A DNA stretch of 7,110 bases from contig CAMHCL010000080.1 of NCBI GenBank assembly GCA_946183625.1, positions 1 through 7,110 on the forward strand. Reading direction: 5' to 3'. The stretch's first letter is position 1. Each line of letters opens with the position of its first letter. Source of the DNA: an uncultured Lachnospiraceae bacterium (lineage in GTDB: Bacteria; Bacillota; Clostridia; Lachnospirales; Lachnospiraceae). Below, piece by piece: positions 1 to 5,927 of the stretch. The position numbers and the translations under genes were made by a program. The notes beneath the pieces were generated by a model. That model searched no databases and had not been told where the DNA came from. It saw only the letters and a list, made by a program, of their open reading frames with translations.

Positions 1-119
1 CAAAAAAACAAATAATTGATAATTTTTTTTGTATATATTAACTATAACCCCCAGGTCATTTATTCATTTTTGCATTTTTCGTCATTTTTAACCAACTCAG
101 TTAGTAAAAATATACAACT
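1..119. other. AT-rich intergenic region downstream of ftsH
   Basis: No gene is supported here. The stretch is very AT-rich. Read in the direction of ftsH transcription it contains a stem-loop at 111-84: seven A/T pairs, one bulged base, five more pairs including two G-C, and a TGA loop. It is not followed by a T run. Nearer the window edge is an A/T-only inverted repeat (C plus seven A at 1-8 against seven T plus G at 24-31). Either could help 3'-end formation or mRNA stability, but neither is a canonical GC-rich terminator. The real ftsH terminator may lie beyond the edge. Confidence 0.5.
84..111 (-). other. Stem-loop just after the ftsH stop codon
   Basis: On the minus strand this 28-nt segment folds into a 12-bp stem: seven A/T pairs, one bulged T, then C-G, T-G wobble, A-T, A-T and C-G, closing on a three-base TGA loop. 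It starts about 8 bases after the ftsH stop. The 3' arm ends in A5-T rather than a T run, so as a factor-independent terminator it would be weak. A 3' processing or stability element is an alternative. The function is inferred from position only. Confidence 0.35.
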
Positions 120-1943
120 TTATGCTTCTGAAAACAGGGCATCCAGCTCTTCGCCAGTGATTTTATCTTTTTCAAGAAGTAATTCTGCTGTCTTATGGAG
201 CATGTCTATATTGTTTTCAAGCATTTCCTTAGCCTTGGCATAGCAATCATCAATGAGTTTTCTTACTTCTTCATCAATAACAGCTGCTGTTTCGTCACTG
301 TAGACCTTGGCATGGCCGATGTCACGACCTATGAATACCTCATCTTCTTCACCGTATTCATAGTTCAGGAAGCCCAGTCTGTCGGAGAAGCCGTATTTCA
401 TGATCATTTCTCTAGCTACTGCTGTGGCCTGCTTTATATCCTGAGATGCACCGGTTGTAACATCATCGAAGATCAGGCTTTCGGCAATTCTACCACCCAT
501 GAGAGTCTGTATCTGTCTCATAAGCTTGCCTTTAGTCCAGTATTTATTCTCGCCGTCTGGTAAAGGCATAGTATATCCACCTGCTCCGCTTCCGTTAGGA
601 ATGATTGAAACAGTGTATACAGGTCCCATATCTTCCAGCTCGTGGAACAGTATAGCGTGGCCTGCCTCATGATAAGCAGTAATCCTTCTGTCCCGTTCAG
701 AGACAACTCTTGATTTCTTTTCTGTTCCAATTCCAATCTTAACAAATGCATTATCTACATCGGACTTAGTTATAAACTTCCTGTCTTCCTTTGCAGTCTT
801 TATAGCAGCCTCATTCATCAGGTTCTCAAGATCTGCACCTGAGAATCCAGATGTAGTCCTTGCAATCTCGTGAATATCCACATCGTCACCGATTGGCTTA
901 TTCTTTATATGAATCTTCAGTATATCTTCTCTGCCCTTCACATCCGGCAGTCCAACCATAATCCTACGGTCAAATCTACCAGGTCTGAGGATAGCATGGT
1001 CGAGGATATCAACTCTGTTAGTCGCAGCAATTACGATAACGCCTTCATTTGATCCGAAACCGTCCATTTCAACCAGGAGCTGATTCAATGTCTGCTCTCT
1101 CTCATCGTGGCCGCCGCCAAGTCCTGATCCTCTATGTCTGGCCACTGCATCGATCTCATCAATGAAGATTAGGCATGGTGCATTTCTCTTGGCGTCTGCA
1201 AACAGATCACGAACTCTGGATGCACCTACACCGACAAACATCTCAACAAAGTCTGAACCGGATATGGAGAAGAATGGTACATCTGCCTCACCGGACACTG
1301 CCTTTGCAAGGAGCGTCTTACCTGTTCCAGGAGGCCCCTCAAGGATAATACCCTTTGGAATACGCGCTCCCATGGAATTATATTTACCAGGATTCTTCAG
1401 GAAGTCTACAACCTCTTCCAGTTCCTCTTTTTCTTCATCAAGTCCTGCCACATCGTTAAATGTAATGCCTGTCTTAATATCTTTCTTAGCCCGGCTCTTG
1501 CCAAATGTAAGTACTCCGCTGCTGCCTCCTGAACCACCGCTTGCCAGTGACCCGGCCGTAATCATCAGGAATATAACGAAAAGCACCAGAACGAAGATAT
1601 ATGGGAATATCTTCTCCATAAAGGTTGCTCTCTTAACATCTGCAAGCTTATACTCTATGCCGTTCTTCTCAAAAAACTCCTGAGTATCCTTAACATCTGT
1701 CGTATAATAACGTCTTATCAATCCATTATTGAAATTCACCAGTATATAGCCTGTTGGAACCTCACTGTTCTGATGCAGTTCAACAGCAGAAACATTTCCC
1801 TCTTCCATATCCTGGATCAGAGTGTCATTATTGTACGACATGGATTCAAGTCCATTTGATCTGGTAATGATCAGGTACACTAAGAAAACTGCAACCACAA
1901 GCACTCCATATATTGCCAGCCCTCTTAATAAATTCTTGTTCAT
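120..1943 (-). CDS. ftsH: ATP-dependent zinc metalloprotease FtsH
   Basis: Membrane-anchored AAA+ protease that forms hexamers and degrades misfolded membrane proteins and short-lived cytosolic regulators. The 607 residues show the full family layout. A first membrane helix spans about 7-27, a short extracytoplasmic domain about 30-108, and a second helix about 111-130, followed by a Gly/Ser-rich linker. The AAA+ domain has Walker A GPPGTGKT (203-210), the pore motif FVG (236-238), Walker B LIFIDEID (258-265) and the second region of homology with ATNR and RPGRFDR (307-326). The zinc protease site is HEAGH (425-429), with the likely third ligand D502 in TGASQD. All catalytic residues are present, so the enzyme should be active. 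The length is slightly below the roughly 640 of Bacillus and E. coli FtsH because the C-terminal tail is short. The start overlaps the tilS stop as ATGA, with GGGAG four bases upstream, so translation is probably coupled to tilS. The gene hpt, which separates the two in many Bacillota, is absent. Confidence 0.98.
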   Translation of the reverse strand: MNKNLLRGLAIYGVLVVAVFLVYLIITRSNGLESMSYNNDTLIQDMEEGNVSAVELHQNSEVPTGYILVNFNNGLIRRYYTTDVKDTQEFFEKNGIEYKLADVKRATFMEKIFPYIFVLVLFVIFLMITAGSLASGGSGGSSGVLTFGKSRAKKDIKTGITFNDVAGLDEEKEELEEVVDFLKNPGKYNSMGARIPKGIILEGPPGTGKTLLAKAVSGEADVPFFSISGSDFVEMFVGVGASRVRDLFADAKRNAPCLIFIDEIDAVARHRGSGLGGGHDEREQTLNQLLVEMDGFGSNEGVIVIAATNRVDILDHAILRPGRFDRRIMVGLPDVKGREDILKIHIKNKPIGDDVDIHEIARTTSGFSGADLENLMNEAAIKTAKEDRKFITKSDVDNAFVKIGIGTEKKSRVVSERDRRITAYHEAGHAILFHELEDMGPVYTVSIIPNGSGAGGYTMPLPDGENKYWTKGKLMRQIQTLMGGRIAESLIFDDVTTGASQDIKQATAVAREMIMKYGFSDRLGFLNYEYGEEDEVFIGRDIGHAKVYSDETAAVIDEEVRKLIDDCYAKAKEMLENNIDMLHKTAELLLEKDKITGEELDALFSEA

Positions 1944-3304
1944 CTTTCTCCCTCTATGTAAGTTATTTCAATCACCCTTTGGGTTTTATCACTTATTTTG
2001 TACGCCTCGCTGATCCTATAGCCCACAACCCAGATAACATCCCGGTCGTCGCATACCACAGGAACGCTGTTCCTCAGCCCTCTGTCCACCTTCATGTCCG
2101 TAAACAGCTTCGACAGCTTCTTCCTGCCGCCGTCAGCATTTACCACCAGAGTGTCATCCGGCCTTGGTATTCTCAGCCCCAAAACGCCTTTTATTTTATC
2201 ATAATCGAACATTTTAGTATATGTTTTTTTAGATATCTCCATCCCCGGTTCATAATCATAAACCTTAGTTTCAATTCTTCCTGTCAAATGTACTTCATCC
2301 GATTCTTTATCCCCTGAACCAGTACATTTTACCGGAATCTCAAATATTACATCACCGTAGCTTCTTCTTACCCTGATTCCATATGGCAGATCGACACCTG
2401 CTCCGGATTTAAGCCCTGTCAGACTAAGTACCGATTCCACATGGCGCCTGGTTATATCCTTTCTTCTGCCACACACTGCGTGAACAGCCGTAAGCACAGC
2501 CTCTCCTGCTGTAATATGATCCAGTGCACTCAATGTCTCAACACTAATTACAGCCTTGTTCTCATCTGCTGAATAATCCACGATACCGCTAATCTTATCT
2601 ACTGTATCAGCTGACATTGCTGCCGCATCCTCGGCCACCTTTGCTATATGTTCTACAGCTTCACTATTTATATTCTTTAGCTCAGGAAGTATTATCTGTC
2701 TTATCTTGTTTCTGGCATAATCAGTTTCCAGATTAGTTGAATCTGTTACATATTCTATATTCCGTTCTTCCAGGAAGCTTTCAATATCACTACGGCTAGT
2801 TCCAAGCAAAGGTCTTATGATGTTATCTCTTACAGGTTTTATTCCTGCAAGGCCGGCAACAGAGCTGCCTCTTACCATGTTGAAGAGAACCGTTTCAGCG
2901 AGATCATCTCTATTATGCGCAACAGCGATCTTGACTGTTTCACCAAGCTTCTCTGCCTCCTCTGCAAAGGCCTTATATCTGATATCACGGCCTGCTTCCT
3001 CTTCGCTCATTCCAGTTTCGTGGGCGTAAGCAGGTACATCTTTCTTTATAACAGTCAGTGGCACATCGTATTTCTGGCAAAGGTTTCTTACAGAATTCTC
3101 ATCCCTGTCAGCTTCCTCACCTCTTATCATATGATTCACATGAACAGCCTTTACTGTCAGTTCGTACTTTGCCTTAAGTTCGCAGAGCACAGTAAGAAGA
3201 CATACCGAGTCAGCTCCACCCGATACACCAACCACGACTGAATCTTTTATCTCCAGCATGTGATATCTGTCTATGTAATTCTGTACATTTTCCAGAAATT
3301 CCAT
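1940..3304 (-). CDS. tilS: tRNA(Ile)-lysidine synthetase TilS
   Basis: Essential cytosolic enzyme that uses ATP and lysine to convert C34 of tRNA-Ile2 (anticodon CAU) to lysidine, changing the tRNA from a methionine to an isoleucine (AUA) reader. The N-terminal PP-loop ATPase domain carries SGGADS (28-33), followed by HVNH (55-58) and HNRDD (130-134), which are typical TilS motifs. A middle helical domain follows at about 200-300. The C-terminal TilS domain at about 366-446 ends with KKLSKLFTDMKVDR and WVVGYRISEAYK. At 454 residues it is a full-length bacterial TilS, close to the Bacillus form. The start is well supported by GGGGAG five bases before the ATG. It lies downstream of the divIC terminator, so it should have its own promoter in the 97-bp gap or depend on readthrough. 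I see no convincing -35/-10 pair there. Its stop codon overlaps the ftsH start by 4 bp. Confidence 0.96.
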   Translation of the reverse strand: MEFLENVQNYIDRYHMLEIKDSVVVGVSGGADSVCLLTVLCELKAKYELTVKAVHVNHMIRGEEADRDENSVRNLCQKYDVPLTVIKKDVPAYAHETGMSEEEAGRDIRYKAFAEEAEKLGETVKIAVAHNRDDLAETVLFNMVRGSSVAGLAGIKPVRDNIIRPLLGTSRSDIESFLEERNIEYVTDSTNLETDYARNKIRQIILPELKNINSEAVEHIAKVAEDAAAMSADTVDKISGIVDYSADENKAVISVETLSALDHITAGEAVLTAVHAVCGRRKDITRRHVESVLSLTGLKSGAGVDLPYGIRVRRSYGDVIFEIPVKCTGSGDKESDEVHLTGRIETKVYDYEPGMEISKKTYTKMFDYDKIKGVLGLRIPRPDDTLVVNADGGRKKLSKLFTDMKVDRGLRNSVPVVCDDRDVIWVVGYRISEAYKISDKTQRVIEITYIEGER

Positions 3305-3372
3305 TTCATCTCCCCGACTCTTACGCGAATAAACTAATTATCAACATATAGCCCGAAGCATCTCTGCAATTT

Positions 3373-3403
3373 AAAAATCGAGCAGCTTAGCCACCCGATT
3401 TTT
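3373..3403 (-). terminator. Intrinsic terminator directly after divIC
   Basis: Read on the minus strand, the sequence from 3403 to 3373 folds into a near-perfect stem. The left arm is A5-TCGGGTGGC (3403-3390), the loop is TAA (3389-3387) and the right arm is GCTGCTCGA-T5 (3386-3373). It contains three G-T wobbles and no bulges. The first two A residues belong to the divIC stop codon, so the hairpin forms as soon as translation ends. The GC-containing core flanked by A5 and T5 is the classic form of a factor-independent terminator. It separates the divIC transcript from tilS-ftsH, although partial readthrough is possible. Confidence 0.85.
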
Positions 3404-3716
3404 ATTCGTCATCTTCTTTAGGTTTGATTACGATCTCATCTTTATTAACAAGTCCCAGCTTATTCTTAGCCTCGTCCTCGATATACTTCTTGGTCTGCAT
3501 GTACTTCTCGCGCTCTTCAAGCTCTTCTGTCTTGGCCTGTGCCTCATTTAACTGATTCTCCAGAGAAGTCTCTGTTATGGATAACTGCTTACTCTGTTCA
3601 CTGAGTGACATAGTTCTGACCGAACAGGCTATGATAACCACAAGAGCCACCACAACAATCAGAAATAGAAGTACAGGTGACTGTCTATTCACTTTTCTAA
3701 CTCTAGTCCTGCTCAT
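3402..3716 (-). CDS. divIC: Septum formation initiator, DivIC/FtsB family
   Basis: Small bitopic membrane protein of the division machinery. In Bacillus, DivIC pairs with FtsL and DivIB at the septum. The 104-residue protein has a short basic cytoplasmic tail (about 1-13), one membrane helix (about 14-32), an extracytoplasmic coiled coil rich in Leu, Glu and Gln (about 38-75), and the conserved end YIEDEAKNKLGLV followed by a charged tail. An upstream in-frame GTG at 3737 would add seven residues. I chose the ATG at 3716 because AGGGG (3728-3724) lies seven bases before it, whereas the GTG has no good ribosome site. The gene has its own sigma-A-type promoter upstream and a terminator right behind it, so it may be transcribed alone. 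In Bacillus, yabQ precedes divIC. It is missing here. Confidence 0.9.
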   Translation of the reverse strand: MSRTRVRKVNRQSPVLLFLIVVVALVVIIACSVRTMSLSEQSKQLSITETSLENQLNEAQAKTEELEEREKYMQTKKYIEDEAKNKLGLVNKDEIVIKPKEDDE

Positions 3717-3722
3717 TAGATT

Positions 3723-3728
3723 TCCCCT
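3723..3728 (-). promoter_or_regulatory. Ribosome binding site that decides the divIC start
   Basis: AGGGGA on the minus strand lies about seven bases upstream of the ATG at 3716. It sits inside the reading frame that the longer GTG start at 3737 would create, which argues that translation begins at the ATG and that the protein is 104 rather than 111 residues. Confidence 0.75.
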
Positions 3729-3763
3729 GTTAAACACGAAAAATTGTGCAAAGGCACTCCTTA

Positions 3764-3792
3764 AGTATACGTTATGTTAACATAATAATCAA
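3764..3792 (-). promoter_or_regulatory. Sigma-A-type promoter of divIC
   Basis: On the minus strand a -35 box TTGATT (3792-3787) and a -10 box TATACT (3769-3764) are separated by exactly 17 bp. Each box matches the vegetative consensus well. Transcription would start near 3757, giving a leader of about 40 nt before the divIC ATG. That leader could begin with a small hairpin, GTGC-CTTT-GCAC (3757-3746), followed by a T5 run. The spacer holds a perfect palindrome, described separately. The match is seen in the sequence; promoter activity is inferred. Confidence 0.75.
3772..3785. promoter_or_regulatory. 14-bp palindrome in the divIC promoter spacer (operator candidate)
   Basis: TTATGTTAACATAA reads the same on both strands and lies entirely between the -35 and -10 boxes of the divIC promoter. 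A dimeric repressor bound there would block RNA polymerase. AT-rich palindromes of this size can occur by chance in a window of this length, so the argument rests on its exact placement. No regulator gene is visible nearby. Confidence 0.4.
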
Positions 3793-3854
3793 GAGCTATT
3801 TGGAAAATAATGACAGAAAGCCCTTAAAAAATAAGCATTTTCACTAAATTCAGG

Positions 3855-4094
3855 CTAAATCATCTCATACATATCGCCGGCTTCATCCTTTTTTACAGTT
3901 TCAGCCACCTTGGTAACCCTGACCTTTACAGTCTTGTTACCGAATGCGATTTCGATTTCATCTCCCACCTTTACGTCGTAGGACGCTCTGGCAGTCTTTC
4001 CATTTACACTAACTCTCCCAGCATCACAGGCTTCATTTGCAACGGTCCTTCTCTTGATCAGGCGGGAAACCTTAAGGTATTTATCAAGTCTCAT
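3855..4094 (-). CDS. rqcP: S4-domain RNA-binding protein RqcP (YabO)
   Basis: Small S4-domain protein of the RqcP/YabO family. In Bacillus subtilis RqcP works with RqcH on stalled 50S subunits, where it stabilises the peptidyl-tRNA during C-terminal alanine tailing of nascent chains. The 79 residues begin MRLDKYLKVSRLIKRRT, the family signature. The S4 fold covers about 1-50, with GRVSVNGK and the VKVGDEI loop, and a basic strand and acidic tail follow. An in-frame GTG at 4103 would add MIN. I prefer the ATG at 4094 because AGGTG lies six bases upstream and the homologues start with MRLDK. The ATG sits 1 bp after the stop of the epimerase gene, so translation is coupled to it. In Bacillus yabP and yabQ follow; here a 138-bp gap with a promoter takes their place. 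Confidence 0.92.
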   Translation of the reverse strand: MRLDKYLKVSRLIKRRTVANEACDAGRVSVNGKTARASYDVKVGDEIEIAFGNKTVKVRVTKVAETVKKDEAGDMYEMI

Positions 4095-4095
4095 A

Positions 4096-4980
4096 TTAAT
4101 CACCTATCTCTATATAATAGCTTGCTTCGAACACTTCTCCCGGAGCCAGCTTGTTATCATATTCTCTGTCAGCTATATCTCCGCTGAAGCTCTCCTTGTC
4201 AGCTCTTCCGTACCAAGGCTCTATACATACAAATGGTGCGCCCTTACCTGCCGGTGACCATATACCAAAAAGTGGTGACTCGAAACCTACGGAAATATAA
4301 GCCATCTTGTCAGAACCACAGAGGCTGACCTTAGTTGCCTGTCCTCCCTCGAAGATCAGGGCATCATTATCAAACATATGCTCGTCGATAGCCACAAGTC
4401 CTGCGTCAGTTTTCAGTACATTTCCCTCCTTCTCAACCAGGCCGTTGCTGCTGAGAAGTGAATATTCCAGATCCTTATCTGTATCAAAAACCAGGTAGCA
4501 GTCAGACTGCTTCTCCTTCTTATTGAGCGGACACATGAAAGCAGGGTGGCCACCTATCTGGAAATGTATCTCCTTGAAATCTGTATTCTTTACTCTCCAC
4601 AATACCTCCAGCTTCTTGCCCTCCAGGTGATACTCTATCTCCAGCTCAAAACTGTAAGGGTACAGCTTAAATGTATCTTCGTTTGATTCCAGTACGAACT
4701 TGATGCTCTTTCCATCAGACTGCTTTGCCATCTTAAAATCCATATCTCTGGCAAAACCGTGCTGTGACATAGGGTAATCCTTGCCATCTATAACCAGCTT
4801 CTGATCCTTCAGGCTGCCTACAATAGGGAAAAGCACCGGCGAACTGCGCTTCCAGTATTTCTCATCAGCATTCCAGAGATATTCATGTCCGTTTTCCTTG
4901 CTGAGAATACGTGATACTTCAGCGCCTCTCTGATTTATAGTTATTCTAAGTGTGCTATTTTCAAGATAGAATTTTTCCAT
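4096..4980 (-). CDS. Aldose 1-epimerase family protein, LacX-like
   Basis: Protein of the galactose mutarotase superfamily, predicted to interconvert the alpha and beta anomers of a sugar or sugar phosphate in the cytoplasm. The 294 residues are full length for the LacX-like branch. Visible motifs are SPVLFPIVG (47-55), QHGFARD with His74, GGHPAF with His145 and CIEPWYGRAD with Glu254. By family analogy these His and Glu residues are the acid/base pair and the substrate-binding His. The N-terminal stretch RGAEVSRILS...EYLWNAD is also typical. The start has GGAG seven bases upstream. The gene is 32 bp downstream of the hydrolase gene and 1 bp upstream of rqcP. No sugar transport or catabolic gene is in the window, so the substrate cannot be assigned. 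LacX proteins are often found outside lactose operons, so I give no gene symbol. Confidence 0.9.
   Translation of the reverse strand: MEKFYLENSTLRITINQRGAEVSRILSKENGHEYLWNADEKYWKRSSPVLFPIVGSLKDQKLVIDGKDYPMSQHGFARDMDFKMAKQSDGKSIKFVLESNEDTFKLYPYSFELEIEYHLEGKKLEVLWRVKNTDFKEIHFQIGGHPAFMCPLNKKEKQSDCYLVFDTDKDLEYSLLSSNGLVEKEGNVLKTDAGLVAIDEHMFDNDALIFEGGQATKVSLCGSDKMAYISVGFESPLFGIWSPAGKGAPFVCIEPWYGRADKESFSGDIADREYDNKLAPGEVFEASYYIEIGD
4101..4105 (-). promoter_or_regulatory. Ribosome binding site that decides the rqcP start
   Basis: AGGTG on the minus strand lies inside the last codons of the epimerase gene, six bases before the ATG at 4094. The GTG within it is in frame and could be taken for the start, but as a start codon it would lack a ribosome site at the right distance. 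Ribosomes ending the epimerase at the TAA (4098-4096) are therefore well placed to reinitiate on rqcP. Confidence 0.65.
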
Positions 4981-5012
4981 AATTACGCTCCATTTCTATT
5001 TTAAATGTTATA

Positions 5013-5924
5013 TCAATATATCTCCTGGAAGAATCGCTTGACCTCAGCCCATGCCATCTTGGATTCCTCAAATATAGTTCCGGCTGTCTGGAACACATGG
5101 AACATTCCCGGATATACTGAAAGTCTTACCTTAACTCCCGCCGCTTTTGCCTTCGCAGCTGTATACTCTGAATCGCTGAGCAACATTTCATTTGAACCTG
5201 CCTGGATCAGCATGCACGGAAAACCTGTGAAGTCGCCATACTGGGGTGATATTCTAGGGTCCTTCGGATCCGCATCACCTATATAAGGATTGTCAAATAT
5301 GAGGCCTGCTCTGGAATTACCGAATACAGGATCCACCTCATAATTCTCTTCATAGGATGGACCAGTGGTAGCCAGATCAGTCCATGGAGACATAAGCACA
5401 AGTCCCGCCGGCATCTTCTGCCATCTGGACTTAAGTACATGGCATAGTGCTAATGCCAGTCCACCACCTGCAGAATCACCTGCAATAACTATGTTTTCCG
5501 GACTGTAGCCCTGTTCCAGGATCCACTCATATGCCTTAAGAGCATCATCAAGCGCAGCCGGGAATGGATACTCAGGTGCAACTCGATAGTCCACTGAGAA
5601 CACAGTTCCTCCACCACTCACCTCGGAGTATAGTCCAGCCATTCTCTTGTATATCCTTTTAAAGGCTCCCAGATATCCGCCTCCATGAAGCTGGAGAATA
5701 ACCCATGAACTGGTGGAATCCTTCCATACCAGCTTCTCCATCTTGAATTCCTTCATATCTATGATCTCGGAACTAAGATGTGGTGGATATTCAAATGCAG
5801 TCTCAATCTCACTCACATTGTTCGGAGTTGCAAACAAGGATACCAGTTTATCATTATTATTAAATTCTGCAACCAGTCTGCTGACTATTTTCGCCTTTTT
5901 GCTTAATTCATCTTCAGTATACAT
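5013..5924 (-). CDS. Alpha/beta hydrolase (HSL-type esterase/lipase, fold 3)
   Basis: Predicted cytosolic carboxylesterase or deacetylase of the hormone-sensitive lipase family. No signal peptide is visible. The 303 residues are typical in length. The oxyanion-hole motif is HGGGY (80-84), the YRVAPEYPFPAALDD block lies at 113-127, the nucleophile is Ser151 in GDSAGG, and SPWTDL is at 179-184. The expected acid is Glu246 in GSNEMLLSD, where many members have Asp, and the catalytic His is His276 in GMFHVF. The triad therefore looks intact. The ATG lies 3 bp after the stop of the zinc-ribbon membrane protein gene, with AGGA eight bases upstream, so the two are probably cotranslated. Together with the acyltransferase-like gene further upstream, the context suggests that it hydrolyses or edits an acyl ester made by the same operon. 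That role is inference; the substrate is unknown. Confidence 0.92.
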   Translation of the reverse strand: MYTEDELSKKAKIVSRLVAEFNNNDKLVSLFATPNNVSEIETAFEYPPHLSSEIIDMKEFKMEKLVWKDSTSSWVILQLHGGGYLGAFKRIYKRMAGLYSEVSGGGTVFSVDYRVAPEYPFPAALDDALKAYEWILEQGYSPENIVIAGDSAGGGLALALCHVLKSRWQKMPAGLVLMSPWTDLATTGPSYEENYEVDPVFGNSRAGLIFDNPYIGDADPKDPRISPQYGDFTGFPCMLIQAGSNEMLLSDSEYTAAKAKAAGVKVRLSVYPGMFHVFQTAGTIFEESKMAWAEVKRFFQEIY

Positions 5925-5927
5925 AGT

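Noticed and set aside
61..90. Three AAAAATG direct repeats downstream of ftsH (minus strand)
   Set aside because: They are short, irregularly spaced and made of A-rich sequence in an AT-rich gap, so chance is a sufficient explanation.
1162..1683. 173-codon plus-strand open frame
   Set aside because: It is fully antisense to ftsH in a region coding for conserved AAA+ motifs. The translation is Ser/Pro-rich without any recognisable domain, as expected of a shadow frame.
1913..2317. 134-codon plus-strand open frame across the tilS-ftsH junction
   Set aside because: It is antisense to two well-supported genes and shows no domain and no ribosome site.
3305..3372. Promoter for tilS
   Set aside because: GATAAT- and TTGCAG-like hexamers occur but at unsuitable spacing (21 bp). 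I could not support a specific promoter, although one may exist.
3735..3737. GTG start giving a 111-residue DivIC
   Set aside because: The ribosome site AGGGG lies downstream of it, correctly spaced for the ATG at 3716, and the extra residues MFNRGNL do not look like part of the family.
3808..3848. Possible terminator after rqcP
   Set aside because: The only stems, such as AAAAT-GCTT-ATTTT, are short and contain no G-C pairs. There is a T run but no stable hairpin.
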